From: Helicostylum pulchrum | Lineage: Eukaryota > Mucoromycota > Mucoromycetes > Mucorales > Mucoraceae | DNA length: 64,000 nucleotides | Reading direction: 5' to 3' | Assembly (NCBI GenBank): GCA_025677825.1 | Contig: JAIXMO010000003.1 | Location: 868,001-932,000 of the forward strand | Shown here: piece by piece, positions 12,301 through 22,951 of the stretch | How the letters are laid out: each line of letters begins with the position of its first letter | Position numbering within the stretch: position 1 is the first letter of the stretch | Position numbers and translations under genes: made by a program | Notes under the pieces: model-generated | Databases searched by the model: none | Told to the model about the DNA's origin: nothing | What the model saw: the letters and a program-made list of their open reading frames with translations, nothing else

Positions 12301-12941
12301 CGTGGAACTTTTGTGGAAAAACGCTCATTGTTTCGCTAACTAATCATTGATTTACTACCTTTAAAAGATATAGTCAGTTTGAAAGCACTGAGCAAAGCAT
12401 GCGATACAAATTCTTTTTATATTTACTGGGTTAATCAGTCTTGTTGTTCCTAATGATATTATTGCTCGTCTCAAAAAGTCTCTTTTACGTCCTGTTTGAA
12501 CAAGGAGCATATATAAATAAATATAAATTAGGGTCTTGTAAACCTGTAAATTGACCAATGAATTTGTATCGGGTGTTTGTAAACCCGCAGAAAAAAATAT
12601 AAAGCCGCAAATTGACACAGCAGGAATCAACTCCCCCTATATTTGTGTAAAGGGGTAAAGAGAGAGCCGTGCATCTTTTCTTATTCTTCTGCGTGAGGTA
12701 GATTAGAGAACAGCTCTAATTATTACAAATTAAAATCTTTTTATTTTAATCAAAATCTTTTTTTTTTATAATTATTATTGCGACACGTTGTAACACAATT
12801 AAATAAACATTTCATGTCGTTTGATTACCTGGGACAAGGGCGGACAAGAAAAAAAAAGGTCGGATTTGCTGAAATATTATATCAAAACGGAAGATCCTCA
12901 TCATGACATATAGAAGTCAGAATACCTAACTATATTTAGCT

Positions 12942-13422
12942 TTTTTTTAAAAAACTAAAAAAGCCTTTAATGGGCATTATAAACTAAATAAAAAAAAATC
13001 CAAACATGATCTCATTATGATAATAAATCGTTTAATTAAAAACTTTTTTTTAAACACATGTAAAAAAGGCCGTATGTAGATTCTACCATTGAAATAGCTG
13101 GCTTTTTTTTTTAGTACTTGAAAAAAAAAGGGCGAAAGGTTCTATTTAGTTTAAAAAGACTTTTTTTTTTTAAAAAAAAGGTCAAGTATACATCTCCGGG
13201 ATAATATTTACTTATCTCTTTGTAGTACAAGACTTGGAAGAAGAAAAAAGTGAAGCGTCTGATCAATTTTTTTTATTGATCGCGTATTATTCGAAGAGAT
13301 CCGAAGTTGAGATTACCAGGTCCTTTTTGTGATTTTATACCAGGTCTGCCCGGAATACGGATGGTCCTATACGGCCGTTACTGTACGCGCGCGGTTACGG
13401 AAAAGCTTTTTTTTTTTAAAAA
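12942..13422. repeat. Cluster of T-run/A-run palindromic tracts
   Basis: Tracts of 7-11 T directly followed by 6-9 A occur near 12945, 13163 and 13409, with related tracts at 7521, 7935, 9661, 49853, 54093 and 61197. Each can fold as an A/T hairpin. Probably replication-slippage products or transcription-end/nucleosome-free tracts. Confidence 0.6.
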
Positions 13423-14354
13423 ATTGTCGAGTATTTAAAAATAGATACATGTCAATTACATTAAACGAAAGATCGCTGCCAAGTAGTTTGATCGGCAATC
13501 AAAGTATTTTTAAAACAAAGAATCCCATTTTTGACTGTATAAGTTTAATTTGGCATGGAGTTTATTAATCGAGTGCTCACACAACAATTATAATAAATGC
13601 ATTAATCCATATTTAAAGGGGGGGGGGGGATAATCGTGATAAAAAGTTTATAAACAAGTGTTTTTATAGTCTCACCAAGAGACAATGTGAATATTAAATC
13701 CTAAATGGAACATTCGTTCATATTTTTTTGTGTCTGCTTTGTAATCGCAAAGTATATTTGAAATATAGATCGGATACAGTTCTACTTGATCTGTAAGAGC
13801 CCGCCTTTGTTGTTTTAAACATGCCAAATATTTAGTGTAAACAAACCTTTTTGTTGCCTTTAAAAAAAGATATATTATTGGTTTATTGCAAATGTAAATA
13901 GTTGATACATTGCGTAATGTATACTTTTTGTTTTGTTTTAAAAGATGTCGGTGCGACAATGCATATATTATGCATGCGGTGCCCTATCTTAGTTTTTTAT
14001 AAAGTGATTGTTAAAAAGTGCAGCACTCAAAATACAATTTTCTGGACAATAACCTTTTTTTTTTTTTGCGAGTGTTTATAAGAACAGTTGTAATTGGTTC
14101 TACAGGTTTCATACGGTAAAGAAAAGTAAACAAAGAGAAACGTGTTACAGATAAACGTACGGACAGTAAAGGATTCTTATATAAATTACATGTGGTACAA
14201 AGAGGAACCTTGTTCAATTTGGGAAGGGAAGCATTCGAGCTCCATTTAAACCTGAATTATTTTTTATTTAGTACAAAGAGATTAGGATCGAGGACATTTT
14301 TCTTTTTTTCTTTTATACCCTTCCCTTTCTTCTTACTGTTTTAAATAACATACA

Positions 14355-14360
14355 TATAAA
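14355..14360 (+). promoter_or_regulatory. TATA-like box of the glycosyltransferase gene
   Basis: TATAAA followed by an A run, 68 nt upstream of the ATG at 14428 and followed by a pyrimidine-rich leader. Confidence 0.4.
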
Positions 14361-14427
14361 AAAGAGATTTTCTCTTTTTCTTCCTTTCCTTTTTTCCTAC
14401 AAAAAAAAAAGTTATATTCAATCCTTT

Positions 14428-16790
14428 ATGTCAGCACCTACTATTCAATTACAAACAGAAGAAATAGTTACTGTTAGGTCACCCCTTTCACCTTCTCCCC
14501 GCAGACCTTCATTCCTCTCATCCTCGATAAAGACATCTTTTCATTTCAAGAAATGGCGATGGTGGAATTTTCTAACAATTTTCACCTTGTTTATAATTTT
14601 ATTTGAATTTGGTATTCTGTTAACAAGTTATAGTTTATTACAACCAGAAACTTCTCCAATCAGAATTGGTCAGTTTTTTTTATATCCACTTTCAGAAAAA
14701 TTGTTAATTTTTTTTTTTGATATATAGTGAAAAGACAATACCCAATAAAAGCATATACTCATTTGGATACAAATATCAAAAGTCAAATAGAAAAGGGTAC
14801 ACAAGTGTATCATGTCACTAAAGAATTCGGACCTGCTGTTACATCTCAACTGGGTAGAACGGTTACTGCTTTAGCAGCAGCACAACAAGCTTCTAATTTA
14901 ACAGAAGTAGCTATTGTTATGCCCTTTTATACCTATCTTCGTCGTTTTATCACAGACAAGGAAATTGATATGGTGCTTGATATTCGAGGAAAACGTCCCG
15001 GGCAAATCATGAATGTCGAATTTAGAGTCTGGAAAATGATGCATGCTTTTAACCCACCCGTACAAGCACCCAGTGTCTATGAGTGGCAAATGATAAATAA
15101 TGTCAATACCTCTGTCTTGGTCACACCACAAATTCCTCCTGCTCCTACAGACGTAGTTCCCGTTTATATGATTGGCCATGCTAACAGACGACCTTTTAAC
15201 CAAGCCTTTAAATGCCGTACAGTCAATGATATTCATACTGAAAACGATTTGCCTATAGAGTGGCGTGACCAATACTTTGCTAAAGCAGCAGCAGCGTTTT
15301 TAGCTCATAAAGCCACGGCTTCCGACGAAGAATCTATTTTTGCACCTATCCGTATTGTACCTCGTGTAGATATTGTGCATATTCATGGTGCATCCAACGC
15401 GTACGTAGCTAAATTCTTGCAAGATAAAAAGGAAGCAGACGATTTAGGTCCTCGTCCTCCAGCGATTGTTTACACCATGCACGACCATCAAGATGAAATT
15501 AAATATTCAAACACGTTCCGTAATGTACGCAAATTTTTAGATAATTTGGCTGAGCGTGAATCGTTGCGTAAATACGTGTACGGTGGTAAAATGTTCATGT
15601 CCAAATTAGCCATTGATCGATCAGAAGCTGTCACGTTTTCAAGCAGGCCCATGGCTGCAGATATCATTGAGGGCCGTCGAGATTTTCATATGAAGGAGTT
15701 GGTCATGGATAGTTTGTTGAAGAAAGTGGAAGGTGCGCGATTTTACGGTATCAGTAACGGTATTGATTATTATAGCTCGGAGCATCCTTTTATTACGGAT
15801 AAATTGGTTTCGCGAAAAATGGGGTACCCTAAATACGCTTTGGATTTGATTGGTGATAAAGAAGCTATTCATTCTACAGACCCGTTACATGCTTTGGCGC
15901 TTGATATCCCTGAAACACCCTCTTACTGGACTCTTTCAGAACATACCAATGATTTTGTCTATGTGTATAAAGATCGTGCGAAACGGTACTTGATCAAACG
16001 TAATTTCTTTACTGAAAAGGATATGAAACGGCCTGTAGTATTATTCCGCGGTAATTTTGAAAACGAGAAAGGGTTAGAAATCTTTGAACAGGCAGCAAAA
16101 TACTTTGTGGAAAATGATATGCGGTTTATTATGATGGGTAATAAACGTGATTATCCTATAGAACGGTTAGAGGCGTTGGTTAAGAAATACCCTCAACATG
16201 TGTCGCTTGTTTCTACAGGAAAGGAAGAACGTCGTGTTGGTATCTTTGCTCGTGCTGCTGCAGATTTTGTGTTTGCTCCTAATCCTTACGACAGTCTTGG
16301 ACTGGAAACGGTAGAAGGTATGATTTTTGGATCTGCAGTGATTACAACTGGTGCTGGAAGTCTTCATGAGTCTATTATTGATAGACCTTTGTATCAAGCT
16401 GGTATGCGTCAAGTGAATGTTGCTTATTTGGATCCAACCGTTGTGTCTGAAAAGGGAGCGGTAGTGACGAGTTATGAATACTTTAATGGCTATGTTTATG
16501 ATCACGATACACCTTCTTCGTTAGAAGCTGCAATTAGAGACGCAGCAAGAGATTTTAATCGTGTTCGTAAAAACAAGGCGTTACGTGAAGAGTTTATTTT
16601 ACGCATGATTCGTAGTGCGTTGAATTTGGGGTGGGACCGTGGGCATTTCCAAGGTCCTGTTCATGAATATAACCAAGTCTATGAGTTGGCTCTGGAAGAT
16701 AGATTTATTCCGGAAATGAAGCGTCATGAAGTTGAACAAGAACATGACTTGGTTTCCAGACTTCAAGATGTTGATTTTGATTGGGAATAG
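14428..16790 (+). CDS. Membrane-anchored starch-synthase-like glycosyltransferase (767 aa)
   Basis: Two exons, 14428-14668 and 14728-16790. The N-terminus is a basic cytosolic segment followed by one transmembrane segment (FLTIFTLFIILFEFGILLTS, about residues 50-70), giving a type II Golgi-like topology. The rest is a GT-B fold: an N-terminal lobe resembling the starch/glycogen synthase catalytic domain (VYHVTKEFGPAVTSQLGRTV, VDIVHIHGASNAY, IVYTMHDHQ) and a glycosyltransferase group 1 lobe (PVVLFRGNFENEKGLEIFE, FAPNPYDSLGLETVEGMIFG). The KxGG motif of bacterial GT5 enzymes is replaced by KEFGPA, so the donor may not be ADP- or UDP-glucose in the usual manner. A role in cell-wall or secreted polysaccharide synthesis is inferred. 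The gene is convergent with the bZIP gene downstream. Confidence 0.85.
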
Positions 16791-17032
16791 ATCCCCCTCC
16801 CCCCTTTTTACATATACTTTTTCCTTTTTTTTATTTATTCCTTATTTATAATACATGTAACATCATTTTTTTGTTTTTTTTTTGATAAATAATACAAATC
16901 TATTTTTTTTTATTCTTTTATTGATTTGGTTTTCTATCCATATTGTTGTTATACATTCCAGTCATCATCATATCTAGTTAAAAAAATTAATTAATACAAC
17001 AGAATTCTTCGTTTTTACATCTTTGTGTAGCA
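16791..17032. other. Convergent 3' flank
   Basis: 242 bp between the stops of two convergent genes; T-rich, with poly(A)-signal-like ATAAAT words. No further gene. Confidence 0.6.
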
Positions 17033-18162
17033 CTAACCATATTTCTTTTGACCTATCATCATGTTGTCCCAAGGGCTATTGGCAGGGGCGGAATTCGATC
17101 TATGGTCGACACCGCCACCACCACCAGCCGCGGAATTGTCCAAAACACCATAACCATTCATGAGTTGAATGGGAGTAACTTCAGCACCCTGTTGCTGCTG
17201 CTGTTGTTGCGTATTTTTGCTGTTGGGGGTAAGTTGTACACCTAAATAACCTGATAAATCTTCATAACTAAGCCCGCCTTGCATTGGTTGATTATTTGTT
17301 TGTGATGGTTTTGGATTTTCACATGGTATTTGGTCTTGTTTGATCTCTTGTAAACCTTGTAACTTTCTCCATTGATTTGTATACCTTCTTAAATTATAAT
17401 CGATGGTCAAGAACCAAAACTTTTCAAAGAATTCCGCAGGTAATTGCCAGTTACCTGAAATAGCTGGGTCACCACCGTGGAATACTGAACCGCTTAATAG
17501 ACATCGGAAACAGTCGTCTAGATCAAATTGGTCTCGATATAAAATCATTCGATCGCGCATATGAGGTGTTGGAATTAAATCGATACGTGGGTCGTGTGGG
17601 ATAGTAAGCTGTAAATAAATATATAATTTATATAACAAGTTTTTTTGTTTCTTTTTGCTTTTACGGGAGGCTTACCTGCAATAAAGTAGGTTGGATAGCA
17701 TAAGGAATTGAATCCATACGAACACAAGCAGATTGAAGTCTTAACCTTAAACGTAATGTTTGAATAGCAGCTAAATTAGATGTAATAGGTTCATTTGAAA
17801 GCATAACTGGGTGAGGTGAAGGTAACTCTCTTCCAATTTCCGTACCAAACATGTTTTTAGAATCTTGTTTTTCACTATCCGTTGTAGTAGACATTGGTGA
17901 TAAAGGAGGTAAACCAACATAAGGGTTGGTATCTTCTGTAGTAGTACAAGTAGTATTGTGCATTTGTTGTTGGGGAGAATGTTGATTATTACTATTATCA
18001 ACTGCGTTACCGTACCAACTGGTATTTTGTTGTTGTTGAGGAGGGGTAAATCGATTTCTATCATTTAATGTGCGAACACCATCTGGTGTGATCAATATAG
18101 TACCGTTTGGTAAATGTTGTGGTACAGATTGAGGTTGAAATTGTTGATGTGGTTGCTGTTGA

Positions 18163-18223
<61 letters not shown>

Positions 18224-18842
18224 CCATCCTCTGCCTATGCTCTTGTTGAAACCTAATATTTTTTATTTCTGGTGAATCGTGTAAAAGTTTAGAAGATATT
18301 TGAAGTTTGTTCTTTGAGTTGACGTTAATATAGGAAGCGATAGATTTAGGAATGGACTGGTTCAAGATGTCAAGTGTCTTTTCGTCGACATGAGGGCAAT
18401 GTTGTGGAATAACCAAGTTGTGTTGTAAACAAACAAGTTGTAAGGATAAAACGATACCTTTTAAATACCAGTTTTCGGCTTTGAGGATTTCACTTTCGGT
18501 AGACATCTTTTGGTTCTCTTGTAATAGTTTGTCTCGGTGGTCGCGGATACCTTTGATGTTGGTTTCCAAGTCCTTCATATGTCTTTCTTTACGCTCTCGA
18601 AATGCTCGTTGCGCTGCTCGGTTCTGTGCTTTTCTCAAGGCGGGTGAGGCTGGGTTGGGCTTTCTGCCTGGCTTCTTTCGGATTTTGATGGGTGGTGCGT
18701 CTGGTAAAGTCGAGGGTGATGGAGCCGTGGCCGCTGGTGAGGGTGTGTCTTCAAATGAATCTTGGTCGTATCCACAGTCATCCAAGTCTGATAGATCCAT
18801 TGCTTCCGAATAAGAAGAAGTGCCAATGATGTTACCAGCCAT
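17033..18842 (-). CDS. bZIP transcription factor, Yap/Pap1-like with DUF3425-type C-terminus (580 aa)
   Basis: Exons 18842-17676 and 17608-17033. The basic region and leucine zipper are at about residues 60-120 (KAQNRAAQRAFRERKERHMK, then heptads through ENQKMSTESEILKAENWYL). The NxxAAQRAFRER signature is that of the fungal Pap1/Yap subfamily. A long poly-Gln stretch follows. The C-terminal exon carries IPHDPRIDLIPTPHMRDRMI and WFLTIDYNLRRYTNQWRKLQ, resembling the DUF3425 region found in many fungal bZIP proteins. I see no obvious Cys-rich redox domains of the Yap1 type. It shares a 317-bp divergent promoter with the multicopper oxidase. Confidence 0.88.
18151..18223 (-). repeat. CAG/CAA trinucleotide repeat (poly-Gln)
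   Basis: Near-pure CAG/CAA tract within the bZIP gene, encoding more than 20 consecutive Gln. Likely length-polymorphic. Confidence 0.9.
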
Positions 18843-19159
18843 TTTTTAATTAATAAGTTGAAATTAAAAAAAGCTAAAAAAGAAATTAAATAGGGATAGA
18901 GAAAAAAAAAAGCTATTTTTGAATTCATTTATTTTTAAAATGACTGTTTTACAGAGGGTTTATTTCAAAGAAAAAAATAAAACAAATAAAACTGTATTCA
19001 GCCTCCGCCGATGGGGAGGGAAAAATAGTTCTACCATGGTTGGAAAATATGTGTACTGGTTAAACACCAGAATTTTTTTTTATAACAAGAATAATGTATA
19101 TAAAGGAGGGAGGAAAAAATTTCTCCCTTACAAGAGAAAGAAAAAAACACAACTTCAAA
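18843..19159. promoter_or_regulatory. Divergent promoter, bZIP / multicopper oxidase
   Basis: 317 bp between two divergent starts. TATATAAA at 19097-19104 lies 55 nt before the oxidase ATG. A pyrimidine/purine-rich leader precedes the bZIP start. Confidence 0.5.
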
Positions 19160-20966
19160 ATGTTTATTATTCGCTTCATAATATATACTTCTCTAATATT
19201 TAAACTAGTAACTGCAATTCGTTACTATGAACTTAATATTACCAGCGCACGATACAATCCTGACTGTTCGGATCGTCAATCGTCGGTGTTAATGATTAAT
19301 AATCAAGTCCCCGGAGACCCTGTTTACCTTTATAAGAGGGAGCGTGTTCAAGTGCGAGTTCGAAACAATATCTTGCCTGATCGACCTGTTTATGGTGGCG
19401 TCGGTATGCAAGTCTCTGTGCATTTTCATGGAATTCGACAAGTCTCTTCTGTGGGCTCCGATGGTGTCCCTTTTTTAACACAGCGACCTTTGCAACCGGG
19501 TGAATCGTTCTTACATGAATTCGACGTGCCTGACCAAACAGGAACTTTCTTTTATCATGCACATGTCGGCTTAGAAGAAATGAGTGTATTCGGCGCTATA
19601 GTTGTTTACGAGTCCGCAACTTCTGATCCTATTGTCACAAACGACAAACTGGTGGATGGTCCTTTTACCTATGATGACGAACGTATTATTGCAATAAGTG
19701 AATGGTGGCACACAGATCGTGGTCAATTTGAAGCTTACTATCTTGGTCCTAACTTCACTGCGATTTTCGAAGCCGATAGCCTTTTAATTAACGGACAAGG
19801 TATTTACAATTCTGGTATTGATCTTGATAGTTATTGTAAAGGGTACCATATTATACCTGTCGAACAAAATAAAGTTTATCGCTTGCGGATTATTGGCGCC
19901 ATGACGTTCCGTACCGTGGGCTTTGCTATTGCTGGACATAAAATGACTGTCATTGAAGTGGATGGTGATTATATTAAACCGTATGATGTCGATTTCTTGG
20001 AGGTCTCTGCTGGTCAACGGTTCTCTGTATTGATCACTACAAATAACACTGCGGGTGACTATGGTATTAATCTGGTACGAAGATGGGCTGGTGATGTTCC
20101 TCCAGCTACCAATGGGCACGCTATCCTTCAGTATCAAAAGACGACAAGTGAATTTGTTCCTTGGAGTTTCGATGATGAAACTGATCAACCTACCGGTACT
20201 AGAATCTTGTCACGCGCTATTTTACAACCCACGTTTCCTGTAAACGATACGGTCCATTGGTTTTGGAACAACTTGGAGCCTTATTACGGAAAAAATCCTA
20301 TTGTAGCAAGACAAAGTAACCGTACTATCAAACTAAGAGGAAGCCAAGCTATTATAAACAGCATGACACGTTGGTACATTAATGATATCAGTTTCATGGA
20401 GGAAGATTCTGGAAAAGTTATTCTGTATGATGTCCTTAATAAAACAAGACCTTTGCCTAAAATCTCGGATCTTAATCCTACTACCGGTTATGACAAAACT
20501 CTGGGGACGTATCCTTTGCAACATTTGGAATTGATTGATATCGTTATACAAACGACGCACTTGAAAGAAGAACCTTGTCGTAGTCACCCTTGGCATACTC
20601 ATGGCCATTCGCACTGGGAAATCGCGTATGGTAGTGGCGAATATGCCGAAGAAAGAGACGGGCATATTAGGAATGTACCCAATCCGATTCACAAGGATTT
20701 GACTTTAGTTTACCCAGGGGAAAGCGAAAAATTGTACACAACTCCTAATCAGGCAGAAGTCGGATGTGGGTGGTCAAAAATTCGTATTTTAGCGGTATGA
20801 GCCTATTTGTTGTTAAAATAATTTTTATTTTTATTTATATCTTTTTTAGGATAATCCGGGTATTTGGGCTATGCATTGTCATAATTCCCCACACATGTAC
20901 ATGGGAATGATGTTAGCCTTTGAAGAATCTCCCGAACTTATTGTTTGCAAGAAATTATCAGGATAA
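19160..20966 (+). CDS. Secreted multicopper oxidase, laccase/ascorbate-oxidase-like (583 aa)
   Basis: Exons 19160-20794 and 20850-20966. The ATG at 19160 starts a hydrophobic signal peptide (FIIRFIIYTSLIFKLVTA). An upstream in-frame ATG at 19094 would bury this signal, so it was not used. All four copper-ligand motifs are present in order: VHFHG, FYHAHVG, HPWHTHGHSH and, in exon 2, HCHNSPHMYMGM. The residue at the axial type-1 position is Met, as in ascorbate oxidases and some fungal laccase-like enzymes. N-glycosylation sequons are present (for example NFT, NNT). It probably oxidises phenols or metals outside the cell; I see no C-terminal membrane segment, so it is not a Fet3-type ferroxidase anchored to a permease. 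Confidence 0.9.
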
Positions 20967-21329
20967 TAAATAAAAATCACCTTTTTTTATATATAAATAA
21001 ACCTATTTATAAAAAAATAATCTAGTATATACCGTAGACTATATTAGTGTTCACTTGTTTAATTTTTCTATATCCCTTTCTCATCTTCCATTACATAACT
21101 ACCATCCGTATTAAATTACACTTCCTAATAATTTAGAGCAGAATTTTGTACAATTGTTTATCTGGCTTTTTTTATATCCAAAAAGTGTGGACGCACTTTT
21201 TTTTTTTTGAAATACCATTCCCTCCTCTTATCGTGATGTCACGTTTCTAAATAAATAAAATCTTGATCTACAAATTAAGGAGAGTTGATTGTTTGCATTT
21301 ACTGTGATAACTCTTACTACTTTTAAAAA
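20967..21329. other. Intergenic, no gene seen
   Basis: AT-rich, with a GATGTCACG word near 21233. Nothing else supported. Confidence 0.5.
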
Positions 21330-22470
21330 ATGTCGCGTCAAGAAATGTCTATGTTCGAGGACGTTGGAAACTCGGATGAAAATGAGACTTTTAATGAAGT
21401 CTTCACTATTGGAAAGGAGTATTCCACCTTAAGCGCTGCACGCGAAGAGGCTTTTGACTTTGGAAAGAAAAACAACGTTGTCTTCGTTACCAGAAGCTCG
21501 GATACAGCTTGTCAGAAACTGCACTTGTGTCGTAAGCATGGAAATACACCTCGTGCTAAAAAAAAGAAGAAGAGGGTAATACAATAAATCGTATAAAGTA
21601 AAAGCTTAGATAAAAATAATAGTTTAGACTCTTTGGAGTGTATATCAGCAATGAATCTTTAGAAAGGTGACTAAGAAATGTAATTTAATACAGATGGTAG
21701 TCAAGCGATGAAAGATAAAATAAAAGGTTATAGAAAAACCAAATAAGTGAACACTAAGATATTTTAAGCTTAGGTAAGTTAAGTTTATTTAAAAAGAAAA
21801 GAAACATGGAGGTATTTATACTTATGACTCGCGTTTGTGTGACAAGAGTTAGGGAAGTTAATTGTGATGTAACAACATTATAATGTCATATTATTCCAGA
21901 GCTACAGCTACATCCAAGAAGCCAAATACTAAATCTTCTACAAAGAAAAGAAAAAAAATAAACGTATTAATGAACACATGAGGCAATTAATCGTCAACAA
22001 TTTTTTGGATGAAGATGAAAGTAAAGCAAGTAATGCTATAAATGACTTATTGTTTATAACTCTCACTCCCACTCACATTAATGCATAAAAATGCATGTAC
22101 AGATTAACTCAAAAAAAAATAGCAACGGATACTTTGGAATTAATGTCACCTTCAAATTTATTAATTTGATATTCCCTTTTTTCTCTCTATTAAATAAAAA
22201 TTATAATGCCATCAGAAAATCATCTGCGAATTTAGTGAAAGAATCTTGCGAGGCAGTGAATGCCATTGTATGTTTGATCCTAAGGCTGAACCCAACGATT
22301 TGTCAAGAATATCTGACCATTCAAAGTATGGCAACTTTACAGGAAAGTGCCCATGTATAGCTAAAAACGAACGGAAATCACGGGCAAGTTCGAAAGGTTC
22401 TAGCAAGAAAGCTAAAAAAGCGACCAGTTCCAAAATTTTCAACATTTTCTTCCATCGAATCCTTTTTTAA
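21330..22470 (+). pseudogene. Decayed FAR1/MULE-like gene fragment
   Basis: The 85-residue ORF at 21330-21587 starts with an acidic segment, then EVFTIGKEYSTLSAAREEAF and KLHLCRKHGNTPRAKKKKKR. This layout (a glance-like start, a Cys/His pair, then a basic end) resembles the FAR1-type DNA-binding N-terminus of Mutator-like transposases that are abundant in Mucorales. Further pieces without connecting frames lie at about 21905-22085 (basic, then KRINEHMRQLIVNNFLDEDE) and 22205-22470 (EFSERILRGSECHCMFDPKA, Lys/Ser-rich end). No transposase core remains. The first ORF alone could still be expressed; the FAR1 link is by resemblance only. Confidence 0.4.
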
Positions 22471-22951
22471 AAAAGAAATACTTTAATAAGGCATTTTGGA
22501 ACAGTTCGCTTGTAATATTTCTACAATGTTTATGTTTCGTACAGCTCGCTTTCAAATTCTCGTGTTAAGTCAGACTGTAGTACTTTAAATCCAGTTCCGA
22601 GAAAGAAAAATTACTTCCACGGATTCGAGAAGGTAGCACATGCGAGTCATTAAAATCCATGCAGAAAAAAGAAAGCATTATTTGAAATAAAAAAAAAATT
22701 ATTAAAAAAAAAAAACGATTATATTAACAGTGTATGTATGTCTAAGGGGGAGGGGAGATTTTTTATCAAAAAAAAATTTAATAATTATGAGAAAAAAAAT
22801 GAAAGAAAAAAAATAATAGAAAAAAAAAATGATAGCCATAACGATGAAAAGGTGGGTATGTAATTTCACCAAAAGGCCAAAGTTTTTTTTAGAATTTTTC
22901 TTTTTCTTTTTGAAATTAAATAAAAATACAAAACGTAAAGAAGTGGAGGGT

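Larger units (their letters stand above)
6470..14350. other. Gene desert with decayed fragments
   Basis: Nearly 8 kb without an intact gene. It holds coding-like fragments at about 7.85-8.2, 8.36-9.6, 10.07-10.29 and 11.2-12.3 kb (listed separately), many T-run/A-run junctions, an AT microsatellite near 11.22 kb, and a short direct repeat near 10.5 kb. Between 12.4 and 14.3 kb I see only homopolymer-rich sequence. No tRNA or rRNA signature was found. It reads as an accumulation of decayed transposon or accessory genes. Confidence 0.6.

Noticed and set aside
14898..15272. Minus-strand ORFs inside the glycosyltransferase gene
   Set aside because: Shadows of a well-supported gene on the opposite strand.
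19094..19159. Upstream in-frame ATG for the multicopper oxidase
   Set aside because: It would place a charged 22-residue extension before a clear signal peptide, and it overlaps the TATA-like box.
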